Assembly (NCBI GenBank): GCA_900551005.1
Contig: URUL01000011.1
Span: 1 to 31,823 of the forward strand
Origin: an uncultured Ruminococcus sp.
Lineage (GTDB): Bacteria > Bacillota > Clostridia > Oscillospirales > CAG-272
Direction of reading: 5' to 3'
Length of the DNA: 31,823 bases
The position numbers were made by a program, and so were the translations under genes. Under the pieces are notes generated by a model. It was given only the letters and a program-made list of their open reading frames with translations, was not told the origin of the DNA and searched no databases. Shown piece by piece: positions 16,050-24,895 of this stretch. Numbering within the stretch: the stretch's first letter is position 1; each line of letters starts with the position of its first letter.

Positions 16050-19000
16050 ATGAAAAAAAGGATTTTATCATTTGCACTCGTGCTTATGTTTTGCTTCAGC
16101 TTGATAGGCACGGTCGATTTGCACGATGAGCATTCTCATGTTCATGCAGGGCAGTATACGACGCTCAGTATTTTTGATTGGACTGATACGTCTATAACAG
16201 TTTATGCCCCTACATCAGACTATTATATAACGGTTACGGGACCGAACGATTATAATGAAAGCACAAGTGCTTCTTCGGGTAATGTTGATATTGGTACAAG
16301 CAATATAACATTCAAAGGTATGGCACCGGAAACTGTATATACTTTGACGCTTTTTAAAACTGATGATACACAGGTAGAACAAAAGACGCAAAAGACAAAG
16401 GCATCTGCTCCCGCTACGCCTTCTGCGCCTACGGTAAAGGGCTACGGCTCCACGAATATCACGCTCGATACCGTGTCGACGCAGGAATACAGCCTTGACG
16501 GCGGTACAACGTGGCAGCCTGCTTCTTCCGGTTATACCACTTCGTTTTATTATGAAAATCAGGCGTTGCCGGCAGACAGAGTCAGCATAAAGCCCGGAAC
16601 TTCCTACAGCATCGTGACGCGTGTAAAAGAGACAACGACGACTATGCCCAGCGATAAGAGCGATCCGCTTCCACTTACCACCGTCCATGTTCCGACAGTC
16701 GTCAACTTTGCTACCGTAGACAGCAGCAGCTTTACCATAAGCGCTGTGGCGGGCGTGGAATACAGCCTTGACGGCAATACATATCAGACAAGCGGTAGAT
16801 TCACCGGTATTGTACCCGGTCAGGCTTATACTATCTATGCCCGATATGCAGCGAATGCGGCTGAGAACAGTGCCGCCGGAGATGTGTATAGACAGACGAT
16901 AACTCTGCCTTCATGTACCGGTCCGGTTATAGAAAATACCATTGGTACCAACGGCGAGCTCGACCTTTCGTTTACTATCAAGCCCGGAACCTTCACGGTA
17001 AGCGATATCAAATACAGCGGAACTTTAGGTTATACAAACAACGGCGCTACCGTTTCCGTGCCTTTCTCGGAAGAGACACATCAGAGTCTTGTTTCCGGTA
17101 ATGGTTCACTGGGATACACGATAACCATCAAGAATATCCCCGCAAGCGCTCTGAATCTGAAGTATTCGTTAAAATGGAGCGCGACAGTACTCGGCGCGGA
17201 TTACACTCTCTTCGAGGCGACAGACGCGCCTCTCGCTCATACGCATAGTTATGCACCTGCCACATGTACAGAGCCTGCAACTTGCTCCTGCGGTGCGACA
17301 AACGGAAAGCCTCTCGGGCACATAGATGCAGACGGAAACGGCATATGCGACCGTTGCAATACGACTTTTTGCCAGCATGTCTGGTCGCCCGCCAATCCCA
17401 CCTGTGAGCAAAGTAAGACTTGCACGAAGTGTGGTATCGTAATCGCGGCTACCGGACACACATGGACTCCTGCTACGTGTACATCACCGAAGACATGCAG
17501 TGTCTGCGGCGCAAAAGAAGGCGCGGCTCTCGGGCACTCCACAACACAAGTGAACGGAACAAAGTACTATTATTGCTCTCGCTGCGGCAGAACTGACCTG
17601 ATAGCCCATGATTCTACCAATTACAATGGTGATCATGCCACATGCCCTTACTGCACATCGTTTAACTGCACAAATCCGAATTGCAGACTTTATAAGGGCT
17701 GTGACGGAACAGCAGCCGGCTGTAAGGGCGGCAATGCTTCCGGCAAGATTCCGCACACTGCAGGGCATGCCGTTTGCTCCAGTTGCGGCGGATGTCTTCT
17801 TGCCGACTGTGAAAAGTATAAAGGATGCACCACGTCAAAATGCGCAGATAATCCTTACGGCGGCACTGAGGACCATAAACCGGGCAATATATTGCACCAA
17901 ACATGCCCGAAATGCGGCAGTTGTACTTATTCCATATGCAAAAACTACCGAGGCTGTGACGGAACAGCAACCGGTTGCAAGAATCAGGGAGGAACAGGCT
18001 CTAATCACCTGTCCACTCATCAGACATGCTCCATATGCGGTTCCTGTCTCGTTACATCCTGCCCTCTCTATAAGGGATGCACAGTGACGACATGCAATAA
18101 TAAACCCGACCAGTCGACATGCGCACACACCTGGGTAGCCGTAAAATATGAAGTTTATCCCTGCTCGGAAGAAGCAAAGACTGTATGGGGCGGCTACGGA
18201 AGCGGCACATTCAAATGCAGCAAGTGCGGCAAGGAAGAAACAAAAGCCGTTCCCGCTTCCAATCATACATACGGTAAGAGAGAACAGCTGAGCATCGGCA
18301 CATGGGTACAGAAATGTACGATGTGCGGCGATCTCAAGATCTGCGAGGACCAGAGCTGCGGTCATAACTTTACTATGTACTTCAGGCTTGAGATTACAAG
18401 CGCTACCGATTGCACGGTCGGCGGTACATGGACTTATAAGTGTACATATCCCGGCTGTGGCTACATTATGAAAAAGACTGTTGCTGCCGGCTCACATGCT
18501 TTTAATTCGGGCGTTGTGACGACAGCACCGACACAGACGACACCCGGTGTAAAGACGTATACATGCATGGTATGCAACAAGACAAAGACAGAATCGATAC
18601 CTGCTCTCGGCGGCGCATGCGTAAACGGTCATACGTATGGTGCATGGATAACCACAACGAAAGCTACATGTACCACTGCAGGCGAACAGACGAGAACGTG
18701 CTCTGTATGCAATGATATTCAAACACAGACAATACCCGCTACGGGACATTCTTACGGCAACTATGTTACCTTGAAAAACTCCACCTGCAAGGAAGCAGGC
18801 TATAAGGAACGTACGTGTTCCGTGTGCGGCAAAGAGGATCGAGTAACTCTTCCGCTTGCAGATCATGATATGGTTCTTGTTTCCAGCAATGAAGCAACCT
18901 GTATTTCTGACGGTGTCACGATCAAGGAATGCAGCGTATGCAAGATACGCGACGAAAAGACGACACCTGCTACAGGCGTACACAGCTTTGTGGATGACGG

Positions 19001-19589
19001 CGATAATGCCAAGAAATGTGTAGTTTGCGGTTTCCGATATGAGACGGTAATCGACGGAAACAAGAAGCAGATGAAGTTTGAGGAGAACGGTGTGGCACTT
19101 ACTGTTACCGGAAGTACTGCCGACAAGTATTTCTATCAGGTAACGGAAAAGAAAACAGAAGATTACGATTGGCTTGATTCTTGGATGACCTTCTTAAAGG
19201 ATAAGGGCGATGTTACCTCCGATGCGGCGCTTCTCACGGCATATCTTGTTGAGGTTACCAATGATGGCAATAAGGTCAGCATCGGCAAAGAGATGACTGC
19301 TACCATATCTATTCCCGAAGAGAACAAGAAAACCGCTGTAAAGCTGTATACGGTCAAGGGCAATGCTCCTGTGGAGATCACAGAATTAAAGCGCGACGGA
19401 AATACGATTACCGTTTCGGGCGAGAGCCTTGAAGACAGCACAGGTGATTTCTTTGTGATTTCCTTGAAATCCGCAAAGAAATCCAATCCTGCCGTTGCAA
19501 TTGTAATCGGAATCGTATCGGTTGTTGCGATAGCAGGTGTCGGAGGCTTCTTCCTCTATAAGAAGGGCTTCTTCACCAGCGGTGACTGA
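16050..19589 (+). CDS. Large Cys-rich, C-terminally anchored surface protein
   Basis: 1179 residues from ATG 16050 (GGAGG 4 bases upstream); an in-frame ATG at 15954 lacks a ribosome site and would bury the signal peptide. Signal peptide ~1-22, then a His-rich stretch (HDEHSHVH). Residues ~36-390 are fibronectin-III-like beta repeats containing EYSLDGGTTW and EYSLDGNTY. Residues ~395-1000 are Cys-rich, of two kinds: many HTxxxATC...CxxCG repeats, and from ~530 to 680 four tandem modules of the form CxxCxxC-x4-C-x2-Y(K/R)GC. A Lys/Glu-rich beta domain (~1005-1140) precedes a C-terminal transmembrane helix (~1144-1166) with a short basic tail. There is no LPxTG. It is probably displayed at the cell surface; the Cys pairs could bind metal or form disulfides. 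Function unknown. Confidence 0.85.
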   Translation: MKKRILSFALVLMFCFSLIGTVDLHDEHSHVHAGQYTTLSIFDWTDTSITVYAPTSDYYITVTGPNDYNESTSASSGNVDIGTSNITFKGMAPETVYTLTLFKTDDTQVEQKTQKTKASAPATPSAPTVKGYGSTNITLDTVSTQEYSLDGGTTWQPASSGYTTSFYYENQALPADRVSIKPGTSYSIVTRVKETTTTMPSDKSDPLPLTTVHVPTVVNFATVDSSSFTISAVAGVEYSLDGNTYQTSGRFTGIVPGQAYTIYARYAANAAENSAAGDVYRQTITLPSCTGPVIENTIGTNGELDLSFTIKPGTFTVSDIKYSGTLGYTNNGATVSVPFSEETHQSLVSGNGSLGYTITIKNIPASALNLKYSLKWSATVLGADYTLFEATDAPLAHTHSYAPATCTEPATCSCGATNGKPLGHIDADGNGICDRCNTTFCQHVWSPANPTCEQSKTCTKCGIVIAATGHTWTPATCTSPKTCSVCGAKEGAALGHSTTQVNGTKYYYCSRCGRTDLIAHDSTNYNGDHATCPYCTSFNCTNPNCRLYKGCDGTAAGCKGGNASGKIPHTAGHAVCSSCGGCLLADCEKYKGCTTSKCADNPYGGTEDHKPGNILHQTCPKCGSCTYSICKNYRGCDGTATGCKNQGGTGSNHLSTHQTCSICGSCLVTSCPLYKGCTVTTCNNKPDQSTCAHTWVAVKYEVYPCSEEAKTVWGGYGSGTFKCSKCGKEETKAVPASNHTYGKREQLSIGTWVQKCTMCGDLKICEDQSCGHNFTMYFRLEITSATDCTVGGTWTYKCTYPGCGYIMKKTVAAGSHAFNSGVVTTAPTQTTPGVKTYTCMVCNKTKTESIPALGGACVNGHTYGAWITTTKATCTTAGEQTRTCSVCNDIQTQTIPATGHSYGNYVTLKNSTCKEAGYKERTCSVCGKEDRVTLPLADHDMVLVSSNEATCISDGVTIKECSVCKIRDEKTTPATGVHSFVDDGDNAKKCVVCGFRYETVIDGNKKQMKFEENGVALTVTGSTADKYFYQVTEKKTEDYDWLDSWMTFLKDKGDVTSDAALLTAYLVEVTNDGNKVSIGKEMTATISIPEENKKTAVKLYTVKGNAPVEITELKRDGNTITVSGESLEDSTGDFFVISLKSAKKSNPAVAIVIGIVSVVAIAGVGGFFLYKKGFFTSGD

Positions 19590-19610
19590 TCACTGATTGC
19601 CTATATGACA

Positions 19611-19637
19611 AAAAAGGGAGCGAAAGCTCCCTTTTTG
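19611..19637 (+). terminator. Intrinsic terminator of the surface-protein gene
   Basis: Perfect 11-bp stem (19611-19621 with 19626-19636), a GAAA tetraloop and terminal T5. Confidence 0.93.
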
Positions 19638-19740
19638 TATCGTCTGTACAGCGGAAATGCTGAAGCTTGAAAGTTTTTCACATATTTGAAAGATTGGATT
19701 TGGATAATTTTAACGAAATTTCATTATTTTTTTTGAGCTG

Positions 19741-19769
19741 TTGACTTCTTTTATCGGCAGTGTTATAAT
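19741..19769 (+). promoter_or_regulatory. Sigma-A promoter of the glycine-riboswitch transcript
   Basis: TTGACT (19741-19746), a 17-base spacer, TATAAT (19764-19769), placed ~40 bases before the first riboswitch aptamer. Confidence 0.85.
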
Positions 19770-19810
19770 ATACTAAATCATCGGCCCATTTATTTGAAAA
19801 TATAAGCCGA

Positions 19811-19988
19811 TGCATATCTCTCTTTGAAGTTTTTCGGGAAAGTGGCAAAGCCCGCCGAAGGAGTAATACTCTCAGGCATCTGAATAAAAAAGGATAGGAC
19901 CGGAAAATACAGAGAACTCTGGAGAAACCCGTTCGGGTGCCGAAGGTGCAAGGTGAAAACCGAATCTCTCAGGCAAAAGGACAGAGCA
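19811..19988 (+). ncRNA. Tandem glycine riboswitch (gcvT motif)
   Basis: Two consecutive glycine aptamers. Aptamer 1 has core GCCGAAGGAGTAA (~19854) and CTCTCAGGCA (~19869). Aptamer 2 has core GTGCCGAAGGTGCAAGG (~19937) and CTCTCAGGCAAAAGGACAG (~19966). The GCCGAAGG and CTCTCAGGC boxes are the conserved glycine-binding elements. The linker between aptamers is short. The RNA leads into an AGCS symporter, a known riboswitch target, which implies that gene senses glycine. Confidence 0.95.
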
Positions 19989-20064
19989 TGATTTTACCGC
20001 GCAGCATCCCGCTTTCGTCAGGCGGAGATATATCGCGGAAATATTGCCTTTGTTTTTTTCATGT

Positions 20065-20106
20065 GGAGCTGTCCGAGGCACGGGCGGCTCCCATTTTTAT
20101 ATTTTG
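20065..20106 (+). terminator. Riboswitch expression-platform terminator
   Basis: 11-bp stem including two G-U pairs (20065-20075 with 20081-20091), a 5-base loop, then CATTTTTATATTTT, ending at the GGAGG of the symporter gene. It lies ~75 bases after the second aptamer, which indicates transcriptional attenuation. A further hairpin (CCGCG near 19997 with CGCGG near 20034) lies between and may participate in switching. Confidence 0.75.
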
Positions 20107-20118
20107 GAGGAAACTTTT

Positions 20119-21555
20119 ATGAATGCTTTTTTATCCGCGCTCAATGATGTGGTAGTGGCAATCGATAATGTGCTTGCCGATTACGCCATCACGATTCTTC
20201 TTATCGCATGCGGTTTGTTTTTTACATTCCGCACGCGGTTCGTCCAGATACGTTGCTTCGGTGAGGGCTGGAAGAGGCTGTTCGGTAACTTCAGCATGAA
20301 CGGCAAAAAGGCCGATAAATCGGGCATGAGCTCTTTTCAGGCTCTTGCGACGGCAATTGCCGCGCAGGTCGGAACAGGCAATATCGTCGGCGCATGCGGT
20401 GCTATTCTCATAGGCGGCCCGGGTGCTATCTTTTGGATGTGGATCATCGCTTTTCTCGGCATGGCGACGATATATGCCGAGGCAACTCTCGCGCAGAAAA
20501 CGAAAAAGACCGATGCTTCCGGTGAGGTAGTCGGCGGTCCCGTATATTATATTAAGGAAGCTTTCAAGGGGAAATTCGGAAAAGCACTTGCGATATTTTT
20601 CTCAGTAGCGGCTATACTGGCGCTCGGTCTCATGGGTGCCATGGTTCAGTCAAATTCCATAGGCGAATCGATGAACAGTGCATTCGGCATCCCGGCAGGG
20701 GTTGTCGGCTTGATGGTAACTCTGCTTGCGGCGCTGGTATTTTTCGGCGGTTCAAAGAGGCTTGCCTCCGTTACGGAAAAGATGGTTCCCATCATGGCTT
20801 TTATCTACATAATAGGCTCGCTTATCATCATCGCCGTCAGGATAAAATATATTCCCGAAACCTTCGGCATGATATTCAAATATGCTTTTCAGCCGAATGC
20901 GATCATGGGCGGCGGCATAGGCTATGCTTTGAAAACCGCAATCTCTCAGGGCGCAAAGAGAGGACTTTTCTCCAATGAAGCAGGTATGGGCTCCACGCCC
21001 CATGCTCACGCCGTTGCAAAGGTGAAAACTCCGCATGAGCAGGGTGTTGTTGCCATGATAGGCGTATTTATCGATACTTTTATCGTTTTGACGCTGACGG
21101 CACTCGTTGTCATTTCAACCATGTATGCCGGTCATGAAGGGCTTTCGGGTGTTGCCGGATATGAAAAGACGAATCTCGCACAGGCGGCATTTTCTTCCGT
21201 ATTCGGAGCAAAGCTCGGCAGTGCTTTCGTGGCGATCTGCCTGCTTTTCTTCGCATTTTCAACCATACTCAGTTGGAATTACTTCGGCAGACTGAATATG
21301 GTATCGCTCTTCGGAAACAAAAAATCGGCATGCATCATATACAATCTGATGTCGCTTGCCTGTGTTTTCGTGGGCTCTATGCTGTATAATGATCTCGTAT
21401 GGAACCTGCAGGATGTTTTTGATCTTCTCATCGTCATACCGAACGTAATCGCACTTTTTGCTCTCAGCGCGCTTGTGGCAAAAGAAGCCTTGCGCGGCGA
21501 GAGCGACTTGACTTTGCCTGAGGAAAAAGAAGCAAAAGACAAGGTGGTAAAATAA
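20119..21555 (+). CDS. AGCS-family sodium:alanine/glycine symporter, probably for glycine
   Basis: 478 residues, full length, with about 11 membrane segments. Canonical family motifs are present: QVGTGNIVGACGAI, GGPGAIFWMW, VVGGPVYYI and RGLFSNEAGMGSTPHAHA. It couples uptake of alanine or glycine to Na+ (or H+) across the cytoplasmic membrane. The start is ATG 20119 with GGAGG 8 bases upstream. The tandem glycine riboswitch and terminator in its leader tie expression to glycine, which makes glycine the most likely substrate. This gene is much closer to the family consensus than the AGCS protein at 10848. It ends in an imperfect bidirectional terminator facing murI. Confidence 0.93.
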   Translation: MNAFLSALNDVVVAIDNVLADYAITILLIACGLFFTFRTRFVQIRCFGEGWKRLFGNFSMNGKKADKSGMSSFQALATAIAAQVGTGNIVGACGAILIGGPGAIFWMWIIAFLGMATIYAEATLAQKTKKTDASGEVVGGPVYYIKEAFKGKFGKALAIFFSVAAILALGLMGAMVQSNSIGESMNSAFGIPAGVVGLMVTLLAALVFFGGSKRLASVTEKMVPIMAFIYIIGSLIIIAVRIKYIPETFGMIFKYAFQPNAIMGGGIGYALKTAISQGAKRGLFSNEAGMGSTPHAHAVAKVKTPHEQGVVAMIGVFIDTFIVLTLTALVVISTMYAGHEGLSGVAGYEKTNLAQAAFSSVFGAKLGSAFVAICLLFFAFSTILSWNYFGRLNMVSLFGNKKSACIIYNLMSLACVFVGSMLYNDLVWNLQDVFDLLIVIPNVIALFALSALVAKEALRGESDLTLPEEKEAKDKVVK

Positions 21556-21570
21556 TCGCGAAAAGAAAGA

Positions 21571-21595
21571 CAGGGAGCGGAAAAACCGCGCCCTG
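21571..21595. terminator. Bidirectional terminator between the symporter and murI
   Basis: 10-base arms (21571-21580 with 21586-21595) with one A/G mismatch and an A5 loop. The minus strand exits into TCTTTCTTTTC; the plus side is only moderately T-rich. Confidence 0.65.
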
Positions 21596-21614
21596 TGCTT
21601 GTATTTATTCTCAG

Positions 21615-22418
21615 TTATAGATCTATTTTGCTTGCGCTGATTTTTTTCTGTCCGCCGAGAAAGATCCATGCATTGGCGGAGAAGCGCTCGGGTGCATCCG
21701 AAACAAAATACCGCACCTCTCCTTTTTCATTATCCGAGGCAAGCGCCAAGGCTTCAAGTGTATCGCGAAGCTCATGTGCCGCTTCTTTGGCAGGGTCTAC
21801 CAATGCCGAATCAGGCAGGAAATCCGATATTATTTCGGATATAATGGGGAAGTGTGTACATCCCAAAATCAGAACGTCGGGTGCGAAGCGCCTCATTTCC
21901 TCAAGATAATGTCGACACATCAGGCGCGTTATTTCACAATCACGTGAAATAAAGCCGTTCTCCACGAGGGGCACGAAAAGCGGGCAGGCAATGCTTTTTA
22001 TCTCGGTATTATCTGCGATTCCTCGAATTTTTCGCTCAAAGATTCCGCTTTTTACGGTGGCTTCCGTTCCAATGATACCGATTTTGCCGTTTTTGCAAAG
22101 GGAAACGGCTTTTTTTACGGCACCGTCCACGACTCCGAGCAGAGGAACGGAGCAGCAATCGCTCTCCAGTGCCTCAAGGACTGTTGAACTGACCGTACCG
22201 CAGGCGGCAAGAATCATTTTCACATCGTGTTCGCGAAGAAAGGCAATGTCCTCGGAGGCATATTTGCGCAGAGTTTCGATGGAACGCGAGCCATAGGGAA
22301 CTCTGCCTGTATCCCCAAAATAGATGATGTCTTCTCCCGGAAGTATCCGTGTAAGCTCGGCAACGGCGCAAAGCCCGCCGAGACCGCTGTCAAAAACGCC
22401 TATCGGTCGCCTGTCCAT
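21615..22418 (-). CDS. murI: Glutamate racemase
   Basis: Interconverts L- and D-glutamate, supplying D-Glu for peptidoglycan stem peptides. 267 residues, full length. It shows FDSGLGG (9-15), YFGDTGRVPYG (33-43), the first catalytic Cys73 in AACGTVSS, and the second, Cys187, in ILGCTHFP. The first motif is usually ACNTAS; here the Asn after Cys is Gly. The ATG at 22418 is 3 bases after the prmC stop, and its ribosome site (AAGGGGAA) lies in the prmC 3' end, so the genes are translationally close. Last gene of the leftward DUF1385-prmC-murI group. Confidence 0.93.
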   Translation of the reverse strand: MDRRPIGVFDSGLGGLCAVAELTRILPGEDIIYFGDTGRVPYGSRSIETLRKYASEDIAFLREHDVKMILAACGTVSSTVLEALESDCCSVPLLGVVDGAVKKAVSLCKNGKIGIIGTEATVKSGIFERKIRGIADNTEIKSIACPLFVPLVENGFISRDCEITRLMCRHYLEEMRRFAPDVLILGCTHFPIISEIISDFLPDSALVDPAKEAAHELRDTLEALALASDNEKGEVRYFVSDAPERFSANAWIFLGGQKKISASKIDL

Positions 22419-22421
22419 AAA

Positions 22422-23255
22422 TCATTCCCCTTTTCGATATATTACTGCCGCACGCGGATTTCCGCCGTAATCGCGGAAAACATCATGGCAAAGCCCGTGC
22501 TCCGCGGCAAGTTTTTTGATATCGTTTTCTTCGTCATATCCTATCTCAAAAACGATCTTTCCGCCCTTTTTCAGATGCTTCGGCGCATAGGAGAGTATGG
22601 CACGGTAGAAATCCATTCCGTCGCTTCCTCCGTCGAGCGCCGCATACGGCTCATAGCTTATGCCTGCGCCGAGACTTGCAATCTCAGCGGTTTTTATATA
22701 CGGCGGATTGGATATGATGATATCGTATTCGCCTTCAAGTATGTCATTTTTCACGTCGGCAACAAAGAAACTGACATGCTCTGAAACATCGTTCCGTATA
22801 GCATTTTCCTTGGCTTGTTTTATGGCTCCGGCAGAAATGTCATATGCTTTTACCCGCGCATGCCCATGTCCTGCGAGTGCTATGGCAATGCAGCCGCTTC
22901 CCGTGCAGAGATCTGCTACACGGGCGTTTTCGGGCATGAGAGAAAGTGCCTTTTCACATACAAATTCCGTATCTGCACGCGGAATCAGGCAATCGGGCGA
23001 GAGCTTGATGAGCATATCAAAAAACACCGTCTCTCCAAGAATATATTCCGCAGGCTCGCCTTTTGTGCGTCGCGAGATCATATTTTCGAGAAGTTCGGCA
23101 TCAAAATGTGCCTCTTCATGCATATGCATCAGAAGCTCCGCGCGCGAAAAGCCGCATAGCTTTTCCATGAAAAGAGAAGTCTCATAATCGGAAAGCTCGC
23201 CGCTTGCGGCGGCGAGTTTCTCCGATATATATTTTTTCAGCTCGAAACATGTCAT
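22422..23255 (-). CDS. prmC: Release factor glutamine methyltransferase PrmC (HemK)
   Basis: Methylates the Gln of the GGQ motif in release factors RF1 and RF2, using S-adenosylmethionine. 277 residues. It has the N-terminal helical release-factor-binding domain (1-~75), IPRADTE (91-97), motif I DLCTGSGCIAIALA (115-128) and the catalytic NPPY (183-186). It starts 9 bases after the end of the DUF1385 gene and is followed by murI after 3 bases. In many Clostridia prmC lies beside prfA and DUF1385; prfA is not present here. Confidence 0.95.
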   Translation of the reverse strand: MTCFELKKYISEKLAAASGELSDYETSLFMEKLCGFSRAELLMHMHEEAHFDAELLENMISRRTKGEPAEYILGETVFFDMLIKLSPDCLIPRADTEFVCEKALSLMPENARVADLCTGSGCIAIALAGHGHARVKAYDISAGAIKQAKENAIRNDVSEHVSFFVADVKNDILEGEYDIIISNPPYIKTAEIASLGAGISYEPYAALDGGSDGMDFYRAILSYAPKHLKKGGKIVFEIGYDEENDIKKLAAEHGLCHDVFRDYGGNPRAAVIYRKGE

Positions 23256-23264
23256 GGTATTCGG

Positions 23265-24398
23265 TCAGTTTGCTTGGGCGGAATCGGTCGGGGCGGAATC
23301 GGTCGTCGTGCCGGCATCGCCCTTTTGAGCCTCTGTTTCGGCTTCCTCACCGACAGGTGTCGAAGCGGTGCACGCATCCGTATCTGACATGCTTTCAGAT
23401 GCAGGCGTTGCGTTTGTTTCTGTTTCTTCAGCGGCATTTTCCGCATCCACTTTGGCTATCTCTTCGGGAAATTCCTCGGGAAGAGCACATTTGAGCGAGC
23501 GGATGGCTACCTCTATCTGAGAGTCATTGGGTTCACGCGTCGTTATGCGCTGGATCCAAAGTCCCGGAGCAGTAAGTATTCTCGTGACAATATTGTCGTG
23601 CTTGGCGGAAAACATGAGAAATTCATATCCTATTCCGACGACGAGCGGCAGGGTCAGAATCTTGCAGAGCACACGAACGAGCCTGTTATCCCACGTGATG
23701 AAAAGACCGATGACGATTCCGAGGATAATCATGACAAACATGAAGCTTGTGCCGCACCTCGGATGAAAGCGACGCTGCATTTTTACGTTTTCGACCGTAA
23801 GCGGAAGCTTTTTCTCATAGCAGAATATGGATTTGTGCTCGGCACCGTGGTATTCAAAGGTACGGCGTATATCGGGCATCAGAGCCACCAGAGATATATA
23901 GGCGATGAAAATGGCTATTTTCATTATGCCCTCTATTACGCTCTTGAAGATGCCGAGGTCTTTGCCTATGAGCTTTTCTATTCCCGATGTTGCAAGAGCA
24001 GGAAGATACATGAAAATGACCAGCGCGAGCGCAACGCCGAGTATTGCGGATATCGGCATGAGAATGTCGAGTATGCTTTTGCCGAACTTCTTTTTCAGCC
24101 ATTTTTCAAATTTGGTTTCCTCTTCTTCTATGCCGAGCAGGGAAGCGGAGCTGTCAAGTGTTTTGAAGGAAAGAATCATCATTTCCACAAAATTGACAAC
24201 GCCGCGGATTATCGGCAGACGGAAAAAGGCACACTTCTTGCGAGCCGATACAAATTCGGTATTCTTTGTTTTTATCGTGCCATCTTCGCGGCGCACGGAA
24301 ATACTGACTCTCTCACCGCTTTTCATCATGATGCCGTCCAGCACAGCCTGACCGCCTACATTGGCATATTTAGGTGCTTTTTTTTCTTTGTTTTTCAT
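23265..24398 (-). CDS. DUF1385 (YqhQ-like) membrane protein
   Basis: 377 residues. The N-terminal GGQAVLDGIMMKSG and the central EYHGAEHKS...RRFHPRCGTSFMF are the hallmark blocks of DUF1385 proteins. Several hydrophobic segments lie at ~110-140, ~155-180 and ~215-265. The last ~75 residues form an acidic Ala/Thr/Glu/Asp-rich tail not typical of the family. Function unknown; members are widespread in Firmicutes and often precede prmC, as here. No clear promoter is seen close to the start apart from a weak candidate at 24493-24520. Confidence 0.9.
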   Translation of the reverse strand: MKNKEKKAPKYANVGGQAVLDGIMMKSGERVSISVRREDGTIKTKNTEFVSARKKCAFFRLPIIRGVVNFVEMMILSFKTLDSSASLLGIEEEETKFEKWLKKKFGKSILDILMPISAILGVALALVIFMYLPALATSGIEKLIGKDLGIFKSVIEGIMKIAIFIAYISLVALMPDIRRTFEYHGAEHKSIFCYEKKLPLTVENVKMQRRFHPRCGTSFMFVMIILGIVIGLFITWDNRLVRVLCKILTLPLVVGIGYEFLMFSAKHDNIVTRILTAPGLWIQRITTREPNDSQIEVAIRSLKCALPEEFPEEIAKVDAENAAEETETNATPASESMSDTDACTASTPVGEEAETEAQKGDAGTTTDSAPTDSAQAN

Positions 24399-24433
24399 TT
24401 ATTCTCCTGAAAATATCAATTAAAAATCAAAGA

Positions 24434-24460
24434 GCGGCAGAGGCAAAAAGCTTCTGCCGC
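24434..24460 (-). terminator. Intrinsic terminator of secG
   Basis: 11-bp stem with one G-U pair (24434-24444 with 24450-24460) and an A5/T5 loop. The minus strand continues TCTTTGATTTTTA. Confidence 0.75.
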
Positions 24461-24533
24461 CCACTGCTGTAAATACGTTTGCGTGCAATATCTTTATATG
24501 GTCAAGCTATCAATTGTCAGAGCAAAAGTTCTC

Positions 24534-24773
24534 TTATTTGCCTACGACAAATGTAGCAAGTGCAACAACAACGAATACGATAGAAGCGATTGCTGTGAGC
24601 TTAGAGAGCTTTTTCTGTTTTGATTTGCCCTTATTCTTGCCGTAGAACGTGTCTGCACCGCCTGCGATGGCACCGGAAAGACCCTTCTGCGAATTCTGCA
24701 TAAGAACGGCTACGATAAGGAAAAGCGCACATGCAATAAGAATGGAACCGAAAACAATAGATATGGGGCTCAT
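24534..24773 (-). CDS. secG: Preprotein translocase subunit SecG
   Basis: 79-residue double-spanning subunit of the SecYEG translocon. Helix 1 covers ~4-25 and helix 2 ~56-77. Between them is the conserved cytoplasmic loop: VLMQNSQKGLSGAIAGGADTF, then a Lys-rich stretch. ATG 24773, GGAG 9 bases upstream. Monocistronic, with its own promoter ~120 bases upstream and a terminator downstream. Confidence 0.95.
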   Translation of the reverse strand: MSPISIVFGSILIACALFLIVAVLMQNSQKGLSGAIAGGADTFYGKNKGKSKQKKLSKLTAIASIVFVVVALATFVVGK

Positions 24774-24895
24774 TTCAAAAAATCTCCAATCCGACGGATT
24801 TATTTGAATTTTCCGCGCTTACCGTCTCTATATCGCAGCGGAATAAAAATTTCAAAATAAGGCGTATCCAAAAGACAATGCCCATAGTGTTTATT

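Noticed and set aside
16650..18700. Possible CRISPR-like repeat array in the Cys-rich gene
   Set aside because: The repeats are protein-level (Cys modules), vary at DNA level, and lie within one continuous coding frame.
23598..24410. 270-codon open frame on the plus strand
   Set aside because: Antisense to the DUF1385 gene, whose family motifs are clear. No ribosome site at its start.
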